Shown: positions 1 through 8,752, counted from the first letter of the stretch. The stretch: 64,000 nt of DNA from Streptomyces sp. DvalAA-43 (GCF_900091725.1 NZ_FMBW01000077.1:62001-126000), one strand, 5' to 3'. A program made the numbers and translations. The notes: generated by a model not told the origin, from the sequence alone.

Positions 1-260
1 TCGGCTGCGGAACGCCGATCATCAGCCTGATCTCGCACCCGAAGATGGCGTACTTCCTGGCCGACATCGACCGTCCGGAGTGGGGCATCTCGGTCCACGA
101 CCGGCACCTCGGGGCCCGGCTCGCCGAGCGGGCGGCCGGACTGCTCGACGACCACGCGGCGACGGTCGCCGATGTGCACGGCCGGCAGCGGGAACTCTGG
201 AAGGTCACCGAGGCCAACGCGGCGGACCTGAGGGTGATCCAGGGCGGCGTACCGGCCTGA
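1..260 (+). CDS. Polysaccharide pyruvyltransferase family protein, C-terminal part
   Basis: Only the last 86 codons lie in the window; the gene starts upstream of position 1. The visible piece opens with a Gly-Cys-Gly-Thr-Pro-Ile-Ile-Ser stretch followed by HPKMAYFLADI, the kind of segment found near the C-terminal nucleotide-binding half of polysaccharide pyruvyltransferases (GT-B fold enzymes that add a pyruvate ketal to surface sugars). It ends in a short helical tail. The downstream gene is convergent. Its position beside nonulosonic-acid genes fits modification of a cell-wall glycopolymer. The family call rests on about 85 residues and is therefore moderate. Confidence 0.6.
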   Translation, partial: GCGTPIISLISHPKMAYFLADIDRPEWGISVHDRHLGARLAERAAGLLDDHAATVADVHGRQRELWKVTEANAADLRVIQGGVPA

Positions 261-367
261 CGGCACCGGGGCGGGCGGGGGCAGGGCTCGGTACGGAGCG
301 CGGGGCTTGGTACGGGACGGGGGCGGCGGCCGTACTCGGCCCACCGCCCCCGCCCCCGACGCCCCCG

Positions 368-1753
368 CTACTGCCGCACCACCCGGCGCCGCACCGACCG
401 GGCCACCCGGCGCACCACCGCGTTGCGCGGCAGGAACGCGAGCTGGGCCGGCACCGCCCCCGGCAGCGCCAGCGAGGTCAGCCGTCTGCGCTTGAAGTAG
501 CGCCAGGTCGTGGCGGACAGGTGCGCGGTCAGATAGCGCTCGGCGGCGGGCCGCAGCCCCGGGTAGATCTTCGGTTGCATCGCGAACCCGACCGCGGTGA
601 CCAGCCCGGTCAGATCCGCCGGATCCACCGGCTCCGCGCCCGGCTCCGTCGCCGCCCGCTCGACGGCCGCCCGGTCCGTCACCTCCGGCACCAGCGCGTC
701 CACCAGCGTGACCGGGACGCGGTTGCTGTTCTCGTACGGGGCGAGCCGGTCCAGCAGCATCTCCGTGCCGACCCGGGCCACCGGCAGCCCGTAGAACGCC
801 GACGCGGTGAGCAGCGCCGTCGAGAAGCAGCCGACCACCAGCGCGGGCCGCATCCGCTGGTAGAGCACCTCGGCGAGGACCGGCGCCGTGAGCACCCCGT
901 CGTCCAGCACCGTCAGTTCCGCGCCGAGCCTCCCTGCCTCCTCCCGCATCCCCTTCGACCACTGCGCCGGGGCCGTGGGATGCGGCTTGAAGACGAGGCG
1001 CGTGTGGCCGAGCGCGACCGCGCCGCGCATCATCCGCAGATGCAGCTCCTCCTCCTCGGCCGCGCTGATCAGCCCGAGCGCCGAGAGGTACTGGCCGAGC
1101 AGCAGCGCGGGCGCCTCCACGGACGGCACGCCGTCCTGGGCCCCGGGCGCGTCCGCCAGCTCGCCGAGCACCTTCAGGAACACCTCGGTCGGCAGGATCT
1201 GCGGCGCCACCCCGAACTCCGTGAGCAGCAGCGGCTTCAGCCCCGGCACCAGGTCCAGGTGGAGCAGCCGGCGGACCCGGGTGCCGACCAGCGGGTCGAT
1301 CTTGTTGCGGGTGGGGCCGTAGCTCATCAGCCCGTCCGCGTACACGTCGACCGGCGCGCCGGTGAAGATCTGTGCGACGGCCAGCGCGGGGTTGACCTGG
1401 ATCGACTCGACCGCGAGCTCGATGTCGTCGTCGCCGAGCTCCCAGGCCAGGCGCAGATGGCGTTCCCACAGCGGTACGTCGTCGGGGCGCGGCGCCCAGC
1501 CGCCCGGGTGGAAGGGGGCGATCGTCGTGTTCCACGAGACCACGTCGTCGAAACGGCCGCGCAGCGCGTCGAACCCGGGCATCGTGTCGAGGGAGGCCGT
1601 CGTCTCCGGCACCGCCGCGTTGTTCGAGACGAGCAGGATGCGGCGGTCCGCGTCCGGGAAGCAGCCCGCGTCGAGCGCGGCGGCGAGCGTGGCGGTGCCG
1701 TAGAGCGTGGAGGCGAGGAAGATCTGCGTGGTGCGGGACCGGGCGGTGTTCAC
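368..1753 (-). CDS. Polysialyltransferase-like glycosyltransferase (alpha-2,8-polysialyltransferase family)
   Basis: A 461-residue protein with no signal peptide. Three marks of bacterial sialyl/polysialyltransferases with a GT-B fold are visible: a (D/E)-(D/E)-G-like site in YADGLMSYGPT, an HP motif in VFKPHPTAPAQW, and a Ser/Thr pair in GCFSTALLTA. These bind the CMP-activated donor. It starts with GTG, and that start overlaps the stop of the upstream GT2 gene by four bases (GTGA), so the two are translationally coupled. With the CMP-nonulosonate synthetase and NeuB homologues 3-5 kb away, it probably polymerises or transfers a nonulosonic acid (Kdn or sialic acid type) onto a wall polymer. 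The exact sugar is inferred. Confidence 0.75.
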   Translation of the reverse strand: MNTARSRTTQIFLASTLYGTATLAAALDAGCFPDADRRILLVSNNAAVPETTASLDTMPGFDALRGRFDDVVSWNTTIAPFHPGGWAPRPDDVPLWERHLRLAWELGDDDIELAVESIQVNPALAVAQIFTGAPVDVYADGLMSYGPTRNKIDPLVGTRVRRLLHLDLVPGLKPLLLTEFGVAPQILPTEVFLKVLGELADAPGAQDGVPSVEAPALLLGQYLSALGLISAAEEEELHLRMMRGAVALGHTRLVFKPHPTAPAQWSKGMREEAGRLGAELTVLDDGVLTAPVLAEVLYQRMRPALVVGCFSTALLTASAFYGLPVARVGTEMLLDRLAPYENSNRVPVTLVDALVPEVTDRAAVERAATEPGAEPVDPADLTGLVTAVGFAMQPKIYPGLRPAAERYLTAHLSATTWRYFKRRRLTSLALPGAVPAQLAFLPRNAVVRRVARSVRRRVVRQ

Positions 1754-2748
1754 GCGGCCGTCACCTCCTTGGTGCCCGTGGGGGCCGGGCGGCGGCGCAG
1801 CCGGCGCAGCAGGGTGGCGCGCTGCACGTCCATCGAGTCGAGGGCGTCGTCGAGCACCTGCTGAGGCATTCGCTTGAGCGCGGCTCCGCTCATGGACTTC
1901 AGTGTGCGGGCCACGGCGGGTTCAAACCTTTCGATCGAGCTCATGTGGTGGAAAATGATCGCGCAATAGGTACGGACCGCTTTCGGCAGCAGTACCTGCG
2001 CATCACGGTCTTCCGCGGTTTCCCGAATGACCTGGTCGAACGAGCGAATGAAATCGAGCTGACGTACGTCGCCGATCTGTGTGAGCGAAGAGGCGACGCC
2101 GCGCCGGTAGAAAATACCGAGAAGCCCCAGCACCGCGAAGGAATCCGCCTCGCGATGCAGCCGCCAGATCCACGGGCGGTCCTCCGCGGTGCGCAGACCG
2201 TCCGTGAAACGCAGCAGCCCCCGGTCCAGCAGCCGCCGGTGGTACAGCCCGGCCCAGGCGTACGGATAGTCGACCGAGGTCGAGCGCTCGGCGGGCAGGA
2301 TCGCGTCCCGCGGGTCCAGCACCTCGCCCCGTCTGCCGTGCGGGACGCGGTGCACGCTGCGGGTCCTGCCCTCGACCTGGACATGGTCGGTACGGACGAA
2401 GTCGCAGCCCAACTCCTCCGTCCTGGCGAGGAGTTCGGCATAGTACCCGGGGGCGAGCCAGTCGTCCCCGTCCAGGAAGGCGAGGTACTCGCCGCGCGCG
2501 GCGTCCAGGCCGGTGTTGCGGGCGGTGGCCAGTCCGCCGTTCTGCTTGTGTCTGCGTACGACCACCCCCGGAATCTCGTCCTCGGCGCGGCGCAGTATGT
2601 CCGCGGTCCCGTCGGTCGAACAGTCGTCGACGAGGATGAATTCGAAGTCCTCGCGGGCGTTGGCCCGCAGGCTTCTCAAGGTGTCGGGGGCGTATGTCTG
2701 CACGTTGTAGAACGGCACGATGACCGAGAGCTTAACCACCCGTCTCAC
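1750..2748 (-). CDS. Glycosyltransferase family 2 protein
   Basis: A 332-residue GT-A enzyme. The N-terminus LSVIVPFYNVQ, then FILVDDCSTDGT (nucleotide binding), GLATARNTGLDAARGEYLAFLDGDDW (the DxD-like metal site) and a later AEDRPW segment are classical GT2 features. It transfers a sugar from a nucleotide donor, probably in the cytoplasm, during surface polymer assembly. A GTG at 2748 and another at 2739 (just before KLSVIVP) are both possible starts. It is the first gene of a two-gene unit with the polysialyltransferase-like gene and is divergent from the gene starting near 2949. About 200 bases separate the divergent starts and should hold both promoters. Confidence 0.9.
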   Translation of the reverse strand: MRRVVKLSVIVPFYNVQTYAPDTLRSLRANAREDFEFILVDDCSTDGTADILRRAEDEIPGVVVRRHKQNGGLATARNTGLDAARGEYLAFLDGDDWLAPGYYAELLARTEELGCDFVRTDHVQVEGRTRSVHRVPHGRRGEVLDPRDAILPAERSTSVDYPYAWAGLYHRRLLDRGLLRFTDGLRTAEDRPWIWRLHREADSFAVLGLLGIFYRRGVASSLTQIGDVRQLDFIRSFDQVIRETAEDRDAQVLLPKAVRTYCAIIFHHMSSIERFEPAVARTLKSMSGAALKRMPQQVLDDALDSMDVQRATLLRRLRRRPAPTGTKEVTAA

Positions 2749-2948
2749 GCTAGGCGCGAGCCCGTCATTTGCCTTGGCCCCAGGAGGGACGTCGGGTGAA
2801 CGGCGAATGTCGGAATGATGAACCGGGCCGATTCACGGGCGATTGCGTCCCCTTTGTGAAGGCGATTCGCCAAGCGTCGGCGGGCTGTTAACCAGCTGTT
2901 GCCGTCACGTTGGGCCGCGAATCGGAATGCCTTCCTAAGTTCTGGGAC

Positions 2949-4298
2949 GTGCCCCCACGTACCGAAAAGACGACCGCCCTCCGGGTAGCCGTACTCGCCG
3001 ACTCCGACACCCGGTGGAAATGGGGCGCGCTCACCGCGCGCCGCCTCACCTCCGGTGCGTCCGGGGCGTCGGCGCAGCACGTCGAGATCAGCGGACTGCT
3101 GCTGCGCGGCCGGGCCACCCCGACCCCGCGCCAGCTCGCCGAGGTCGGCGACGTCGGCATCGAGGCCGGCCGGGTGCGCGAGGTCACGGCCGTCGAGTTC
3201 CTGCACAGCGTGCGGGACGAGGGGTACGACGTCGTCGTCCTCGCCCTCGTCGGCGGCGCCGTCCAGGCGATGCTGCACGGACTCGCCGCCCTGCGACTGC
3301 CCGCCAGGCCCGTCGTCGTCACCGGCTATGTCGGCGTCGTCTACGAGAAGCTCGCCGACGGACTGCTGCTGCGGCACGGCGCGGACATCGTCCTCGCCAA
3401 CTCCCGCCACGACGCCGAGCGCTTCCGCGCGGTGTACGAGGGAGTGGGCGCCGACGCCTCGGCCGTCACCGAGGCCGCCCTGCCGTTCCTCGGCGGCGAG
3501 CCGCACCGCCCGCAGGAGGGCCGCGACACCGTCGTCTTCGCCGCCCAGCCCTCCGTACCGGCCTCCCGCGACGACCGGATGTACCTGCTGCGCAGGCTCG
3601 TCGAGCACGCCAGGCTGCACCCGGACCGCGAGGTGCTGCTGAAGCTGCGCTCCAAGCCCGGCGAGCACACCACGCACATCGAGGAACTCCCGTACCAGCG
3701 GCTCGCCGAGAAGCTGCCCGGCGGCCTGCCGCCCAACTTCCGCCTGGTGTACGGGCACATGGGCGAGGTCCTGGACCGCACCGACCTGCTGGTCACGGTC
3801 TCCTCGACCGCCGCCCTGGAGTCCCTGCACCGACGTGTCCCGACCGCGGTCCTCACCGACCTCGGCGTCCGCGAGGCACTGGGCAACCACCACTTCGTCG
3901 GCTCCGGCCTGCTCACCTCCTGGGACCACCTGGACGGGGGCTTCCGCCCGGAGCCCGACCCGGAGTGGCTGGCCGGCCAGGGCGTCGCCGCCGACGGCAC
4001 GTACGCCACCGCCTACGACCACGCCCGCGCCCGCGTCGCCGAGCTGCTCGGCGCCGCCCGGCTGCCCGGCCTCGCCCCGTACTACACACCCGCCACCGCA
4101 CCCGGCTACCTCCCCGGCATCCTCGCCCGCCACCACCTCGCCCCCGACGGCCACCCGCTGCCGGGCGCCGAACGGCCGCGCGAGACCGGGGGAGTGCGCG
4201 GCGCGGTGCGCGAGGCGGTGCGGGAAGCGGCGCGCGGCGCGTACCGGCAGGGCGTCCAGCGGGTCGCCCCGGTGATCCGACGGATGGGCGAGCTGTGA
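2949..4298 (+). CDS. Putative GT-B glycosyltransferase of a family found beside nonulosonate genes (DUF6716-like)
   Basis: About 449 residues from the GTG at 2949; an in-frame TTG at 2910 would add 13 residues, and neither has a clear ribosome binding site. I recognise the type as the DUF6716 putative glycosyltransferase of Streptomyces. The protein has an N-terminal Rossmann-like half (RVAVLADSDTRWKWGALTARRL), a middle EVLLKLRSKPGEHTTHIEE segment and a Ser-Ser motif in DLLVTVSSTAALESLHRRVP. The last element resembles the donor-site Ser/Thr pair of bacterial sialyltransferases. It lies 20 bases ahead of the CMP-nonulosonate synthetase in the same operon, so it likely transfers a CMP-activated nonulosonic acid. 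The family link is from memory and the substrate is inferred. Confidence 0.6.
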   Translation: MPPRTEKTTALRVAVLADSDTRWKWGALTARRLTSGASGASAQHVEISGLLLRGRATPTPRQLAEVGDVGIEAGRVREVTAVEFLHSVRDEGYDVVVLALVGGAVQAMLHGLAALRLPARPVVVTGYVGVVYEKLADGLLLRHGADIVLANSRHDAERFRAVYEGVGADASAVTEAALPFLGGEPHRPQEGRDTVVFAAQPSVPASRDDRMYLLRRLVEHARLHPDREVLLKLRSKPGEHTTHIEELPYQRLAEKLPGGLPPNFRLVYGHMGEVLDRTDLLVTVSSTAALESLHRRVPTAVLTDLGVREALGNHHFVGSGLLTSWDHLDGGFRPEPDPEWLAGQGVAADGTYATAYDHARARVAELLGAARLPGLAPYYTPATAPGYLPGILARHHLAPDGHPLPGAERPRETGGVRGAVREAVREAARGAYRQGVQRVAPVIRRMGEL

Positions 4299-4318
4299 AC
4301 ACCACTTCAGGAGCAGAG

Positions 4319-5560
4319 ATGACCCCGACCCCCACCGTGCTCGCCGTGATCCCCGCCCGCGGCGGATCCAAGGGCGTACCGGCCAAGAACCTCGCCCAGG
4401 TCGGCGGCGTACCGCTGATCGCCCGCGCGGTGCGCGCCTGCCTGGCCTCCCGCGAGGTCACCGACGTCGTCGTGACGACCGACGACGCGGCCATCGCGGA
4501 GGCGGCCCGCGCCGCGGGCGCCACGCTGGGCACCCCCGAGCGGCTGCACATCGTCCAGCGCCCCGTGGCCATCGCCGGGGACAAGTCCAGCAGCGAGGAC
4601 GCGGTGCTGCACGCCCTGGACGCCTACGAGGCGATGCGCGAGCGGACCGCCGACGTGGTGCTGCTGGTCCAGTGCACCAGCCCCTTCGTACGGCGCGAGG
4701 ACATCGACGGCGTCGCCGCCGCGGTCGCCCGCGACGGCGCCGACACGGCCGTCACGGTCGCCCCCTTCCACGGCTTCCTCTGGCGCGACGGCAGCGCGAT
4801 CGAGGAGGACAACTACGGTGTCAACCACGACAAGTCCGTACGCCAGATGCGCCAGGACCGCCCCGAGGACCTCCTCGAAACGGGCACCGCGTACGCCATG
4901 GACGCCGCGGGCTTCCGCACCCACCGCCACCGCTTCTTCGGCCACACCGCCCTGGTGCGCACCGACGCCGCGCGGACCCTGGAGATCGACGACCCGCACG
5001 ACCTGGCCCGCGCCCGCGCCCTCGCGCCGCTGCTCGACCCCTCGCCGCTGCCCACCCTCGACGACGTCGACGCGGTCGTCCTCGACTTCGACGGCACGCA
5101 GACCGACGACCGGGTCCTCATCGACGCCGACGGACGCGAGATCGTCGCCGTCCACCGCGGCGACGGCCTCGGCATCGCCGCCCTGCGCAAGACCGGAATG
5201 CCGCTGCTGATCCTCTCCAGCGAACAGAACCCGGTCGTCGCCGCCCGCGCCCACAAACTCCGCATCCCGGTCCTGCACGGCATCGACCGCAAGGACCTGG
5301 CACTCAAGCAGTGGTGCGACGAACAGTCCATCGCTCCCGAACGTGTCCTCTACGTCGGCAACGACGTCAACGACCTGCCGTGCTTCGCACTCGCCGGCTG
5401 GCCCGTCGCCGTCGCCAACGCCCATGACTCGGTCAGGGCGGCCGCCCGCGCCGTCACGACCACCCCCGGCGGCTCCGGCGCCATCCGCGAGATCGCGGCC
5501 TGGCTGCTCGGCCCCACCCTCACGAGTCCCACCGCCCAGTCCCCGAAGCAACCCCAGTAA
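4319..5560 (+). CDS. neuA: CMP-nonulosonic acid synthetase with C-terminal HAD phosphatase-like domain
   Basis: A 413-residue two-domain protein. Residues about 1-235 are an acylneuraminate cytidylyltransferase: VLAVIPARGGSKGVPAKNL is the CTP-binding signature, followed by QCTSPFVRREDIDG and the late EIDDPHDL element. It makes CMP-sialic acid or CMP-Kdn from CTP and the free sugar. Residues about 245-395 form a KdsC-like HAD domain with VVLDFDGTQTDD (nucleophile and acid/base Asp), a downstream Lys and YVGNDVNDLPCF. This could dephosphorylate the 9-phosphate sugar or act structurally, as in animal CMP-sialate synthetases. The ATG follows CAGGAGCAG. An in-frame reading frame extends far upstream but lies in the shadow of the previous gene. 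Confidence 0.9.
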   Translation: MTPTPTVLAVIPARGGSKGVPAKNLAQVGGVPLIARAVRACLASREVTDVVVTTDDAAIAEAARAAGATLGTPERLHIVQRPVAIAGDKSSSEDAVLHALDAYEAMRERTADVVLLVQCTSPFVRREDIDGVAAAVARDGADTAVTVAPFHGFLWRDGSAIEEDNYGVNHDKSVRQMRQDRPEDLLETGTAYAMDAAGFRTHRHRFFGHTALVRTDAARTLEIDDPHDLARARALAPLLDPSPLPTLDDVDAVVLDFDGTQTDDRVLIDADGREIVAVHRGDGLGIAALRKTGMPLLILSSEQNPVVAARAHKLRIPVLHGIDRKDLALKQWCDEQSIAPERVLYVGNDVNDLPCFALAGWPVAVANAHDSVRAAARAVTTTPGGSGAIREIAAWLLGPTLTSPTAQSPKQPQ

Positions 5561-5638
5561 CCCCAGTCCCCCAAGCGACTCCAGTAACTCCGGGTCCCCC
5601 AAACCCACCACCTCATCCGAGCTAAGGAAACACACCTC

Positions 5639-6574
5639 ATGAGCACCTCCCGTCTGCGCACCCTCGGCACCCGCACCGCCGGCCCCGGCAACCCCGTCTA
5701 CGTCACCGGCGAGATCGGCATCAACCACAACGGCGACCTCGACAACGCCCTCGCCCTGATCGACGTGGCCGCCGAAGCCGGCTGCGACGCCGTCAAGTTC
5801 CAGAAGCGCACCCCGGAGATCTGCACCCCGCGCGACCAGTGGGACATCGAGCGCGACACCCCCTGGGGCCGGATGACGTACATCGACTACCGCCACCGCG
5901 TCGAGTTCGGCGAGGCCGAGTACCAGGCCATCTCCGAGCACTGCGCCAAGCGCGGCATCGACTGGTTCGCCTCCCCGTGGGACACCGAGGCCGTCGCCTT
6001 CCTGGAGAAGTTCGACGTCCCCGCCCACAAGGTCGCCTCCGCCTCCCTCACCGACGACGAGCTGCTGCGCGCCCTGCGCGCCACCGGCCGCACCGTCATC
6101 CTCTCCACCGGCATGTCCACCCCGAAGCAGATCCGCCACGCGGTCGAGGTCCTCGGTTCGGACAACATCCTGCTCTGCCACGCCACGTCGACGTACCCGG
6201 CGAAGGCCGAGGAGCTGAACCTCCGGGTCATCAACACCCTCCAGCAGGAGTACCCCAACGTCCCGATCGGCTACAGCGGCCACGAGACCGGCCTCCAGAC
6301 CACCCTCGCCGCCGTCGCGCTCGGCGCCGCGTTCGTCGAGCGCCACATCACCCTCGACCGCGCCATGTGGGGCTCCGACCAGGCCGCCTCCGTCGAGCCG
6401 CAGGGCCTCACCCGCCTCGTCCGCGACATCCGCACCATCGAGGCCTCGCTCGGCGACGGCGTCAAGAAGGTGTACGAGTCCGAGCTCGGCCCGATGAAGA
6501 AGCTCCGCCGCGTCGCGGGCGTCGTCGCCGAGAACGCCGAGGCGGCCCCGGCCGCCGAGCCGGTCGCGGTCTGA
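5639..6574 (+). CDS. neuB: N-acetylneuraminate / nonulosonic acid synthase, TIM-barrel only
   Basis: A 311-residue protein that condenses phosphoenolpyruvate with a hexose or hexosamine to make a nine-carbon acid. Conserved NeuB elements are EIGINHNGDLDNALALID, DAVKFQKRTPEI, FASPWDTEAVAFLEKF, HATSTYPAKAEELNLRVI and GYSGHETGLQTTLAAVALGA, followed by ERHITLDRAMWGSDQ. Typical NeuB proteins run to about 340-360 residues with a C-terminal SAF (antifreeze-like) domain. Here the chain ends soon after the barrel with an Ala/Glu/Pro tail, so the SAF domain is absent. The ATG follows TAAGGAAACACACCTC. It sits 78 bases after neuA in the same direction. Confidence 0.92.
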   Translation: MSTSRLRTLGTRTAGPGNPVYVTGEIGINHNGDLDNALALIDVAAEAGCDAVKFQKRTPEICTPRDQWDIERDTPWGRMTYIDYRHRVEFGEAEYQAISEHCAKRGIDWFASPWDTEAVAFLEKFDVPAHKVASASLTDDELLRALRATGRTVILSTGMSTPKQIRHAVEVLGSDNILLCHATSTYPAKAEELNLRVINTLQQEYPNVPIGYSGHETGLQTTLAAVALGAAFVERHITLDRAMWGSDQAASVEPQGLTRLVRDIRTIEASLGDGVKKVYESELGPMKKLRRVAGVVAENAEAAPAAEPVAV

Positions 6575-6585
6575 CGGGCCGACCG

Positions 6586-7641
6586 GTGAACCTCGCCTTC
6601 GTCGAGAGCCCGGTCCAGCTCCTGAACGTCCTGGAGTGGGCCTACACAGAGGGAGGCGACGACCGGGTCCTCACGGACATCACGGTCGTCGTCCTCCCCC
6701 CGGTCGACCCGATGTCGCGCGGTCAGCTGCGCCGGATGGCGGAGCTGGCCCGCGACGAGGGCGTCAACGTCCGCTGGCAGGAGGCGCGCGGCGGTGCGGG
6801 CGCGCCCCTGAAGAGCCTGCGCGACCTGTCCGGACTCGTCCGCAGGGCCGAACACGTCGTCATCGGCGACCCGTTCTCCCGGTACGTACAACTCCTCCTC
6901 ACCATGGTCCGCGCCCGCCGCCTCACCGTGGTCGACGACGGCACGGCCACCATGGAGTTCGTCGCCCAACTGGCGCGCGGCGAACGCCTGGTGCGCTGGC
7001 ACCGCAAGGGCAGCTCGGGCCCGCGCGAACTGGTCCTGGCCCCGGTCACCGCCCGCGCCCGCAGCCGCTTCACCCCGTCCGCGACCCGTACGGTCGAGGT
7101 CTTCACGGCCATGCCGGTCGAGGCTCCGCCCGGCGTGCGAGTCACCCCCAACACCTTCGCCTGGACCCGCGCCCGCTTCGGCCCGCCGCTGCTCACCAAG
7201 GGCGCGGACCTGGTCGGCACCTCGCTGGTCGAGACGGGCGTGGTCGACCGGGACCAGTACCTGGAGGCCGTCGCGTCCCTGTCCCGCACGCACGGCGCGA
7301 CCCGCTACTTCGCTCACCGCCGCGAGTCCACGGAGAAGCTCCACGCCCTGGAGGCCGCCACCGGCCTGGAGATCGTCCGCCCCGACCTCCCCCTGGAACT
7401 CATCGCCCGCCGCGGCCCCATCGGCCGCACGGTCCTGAGCTTCCCCTCCACGGTCGTCCACACCCTGCCGCTGGCCCTGGTCGGCACCGAGGTGAAGGTC
7501 GCGGTCTGCGACATCGCCCCGGAATGGCTCCGCGACACGGCCTCCCCCCGCGCCCAGGGCTTCCTGAGCGGCGTCACGGAGACCGCCCGCGACGTCCAGC
7601 GCCTGGCGCCCTGGCGGGCGACGGCGGTGACGGAGGCGTAA
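6586..7641 (+). CDS. Putative sialyltransferase-like GT-B protein, end of the nonulosonate operon
   Basis: About 351 residues starting at a GTG 12 bases after the neuB stop. It opens with NLAFVESPVQLLNVLEWAY. It carries a VVDDGTATMEF segment like the (D/E)-(D/E)-G donor motif of GT52/polysialyltransferase enzymes, a histidine in RYFAHRRES near the place of the HP motif, and SFPSTVVHTLPLAL near the Ser/Thr motif. No membrane helix or signal is evident. Its place directly behind neuB suggests that it transfers the CMP-activated product or sits in the same assembly complex. It is annotated only as hypothetical in relatives I recall, so the function is an inference from motifs and context. Confidence 0.6.
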   Translation: MNLAFVESPVQLLNVLEWAYTEGGDDRVLTDITVVVLPPVDPMSRGQLRRMAELARDEGVNVRWQEARGGAGAPLKSLRDLSGLVRRAEHVVIGDPFSRYVQLLLTMVRARRLTVVDDGTATMEFVAQLARGERLVRWHRKGSSGPRELVLAPVTARARSRFTPSATRTVEVFTAMPVEAPPGVRVTPNTFAWTRARFGPPLLTKGADLVGTSLVETGVVDRDQYLEAVASLSRTHGATRYFAHRRESTEKLHALEAATGLEIVRPDLPLELIARRGPIGRTVLSFPSTVVHTLPLALVGTEVKVAVCDIAPEWLRDTASPRAQGFLSGVTETARDVQRLAPWRATAVTEA

Positions 7642-7769
7642 CCGGATCCTGCGGGGGCGGCGCCTCGCGCCGGTCGGCCCCGAGGTGAGCCGACTGTACC
7701 GTAGCGGATCACGCCGTGTGCCCGTTTCCTGCGTGGCCTGTACGTTCGGAGCCGGATCGGCAAGGAGCG

Positions 7770-8010
7770 GTGAGGGACATGCACATCGAAGAGGAACGCC
7801 CCGCAGAGGTCTCGCTGCTGCGTCTGCGGCGGTGACACGGCCGGTGCGTCGGACTGCGTCACCGTGGAGATGACGGTGGAGCATCTGCCGACCCGCCAGT
7901 GGCTCGGGGCGCACGCAGAGTGCCTCAACGGGTTGCCGGCCGAGGGCTTCGGCGTCGAGCTCCACCAGATGCAGGGGACGGACGCCCCGTCGACGTCATG
8001 GATCACCCTG
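7770..8010 (+). pseudogene. Frameshifted small zinc-ribbon-type protein gene
   Basis: An AAGGAG site (7762-7767) precedes an in-frame GTG (7770) and ATG (7779) that read only 18-21 codons to a TGA at 7833. Shifting forward by one base inside the run of four C at 7799-7802 joins this to a frame encoding RSRCCVCGGDTAGASDCVTV, then QWLGAHAECLNG and GVELHQMQGTDAPS. The CxxC...C...HxxxC pattern looks like a genuine small metal-binding protein. The downstream frame has no normal start before a GTG at 7864 and no clean stop near 8010, so the 3' end is uncertain too. This is a pseudogene, a sequencing error, or (less likely) programmed frameshifting. The rest of 7642-8092 shows nothing else. Confidence 0.45.
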
Positions 8011-8092
8011 AGCCGTAAGTTGTCTGCCCCCAGGGTTGGTTGGGGGGAAGCCCCGATAGCGGGCAGGGTCGCACCGGCGCGAGCATCGACGC

Positions 8093-8752
8093 ATGACGAC
8101 GATGCGGATGGCGACGGAGCGACAGAGCGGGACGGCCGATGCGGCCGACATGGCCGGCACGACCGGTACGGGCCGGATGCCGGTCGGAGCGGCCCTGCTC
8201 GCGGGGCCGGTCCTGATGGCGGGGTACGGGGTGGTGCGGCTGGTCGGGCGGGCCGTCGGGGATTACGGGCCCGGGGTCTGGTGGACGGCGGCGCATCTGC
8301 TGTTCCTGGCCGGGGTGCTCGCCTTCGTGCCAGTGTTCCTGGGGTTGCGGAAACTCGCCGGGGAGCGCGGGGGCGGCCGGGTCGCCGCCGAGGTGGCCGC
8401 CTGGACCGGGCTGCTCGGTGCGGCGGCCGTGGTGGTGCAGGCGGTGATCGACCTCACGGCCGGGTTCGTCTCGGCGGACAAGGAGGCCATGAGCGAGATG
8501 TTCGACCGGGTGCAGGGCGTGCCCGGTGTGATGCCGTTGGTCTACACCGTGGTGCCGATGCTGTTCTGGCTCGGTCTGCTGGCCCTCGTCACCCTGCTCG
8601 CCTTCCTCCGCCGCGACCTGGTCAAGGCGTGGACCCCGGTGCTGGTGCTGGCGGGGACGGCGGCGATGGCCGTGAGCCTGGACCTGCTGCCGGTCGGCGC
8701 ACTGTGCCTCGGGGTGGCCCTGCTGCCGGTGCGCCGGGGGCTGTCCGGCTGA
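8093..8752 (+). CDS. Integral membrane protein of unknown function
   Basis: A 219-residue protein with a polar 28-residue N-terminal leader (Met, Thr and Gly rich) followed by about five or six hydrophobic helices: around VGAALLAGPVLMAGYGVV, WWTAAHLLFLAGVLAFVPVF, AAWTGLLGAAAVVVQAVIDL, VMPLVYTVVPMLFWLGLLAL and two near the C-terminus. A charged loop (SADKEAMSEMFDRVQ) separates the third and fourth. I do not recognise the family. It stands alone, followed by a strong hairpin. Alternative in-frame ATGs exist at 8102 and 8108. Confidence 0.7.
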   Translation: MTTMRMATERQSGTADAADMAGTTGTGRMPVGAALLAGPVLMAGYGVVRLVGRAVGDYGPGVWWTAAHLLFLAGVLAFVPVFLGLRKLAGERGGGRVAAEVAAWTGLLGAAAVVVQAVIDLTAGFVSADKEAMSEMFDRVQGVPGVMPLVYTVVPMLFWLGLLALVTLLAFLRRDLVKAWTPVLVLAGTAAMAVSLDLLPVGALCLGVALLPVRRGLSG

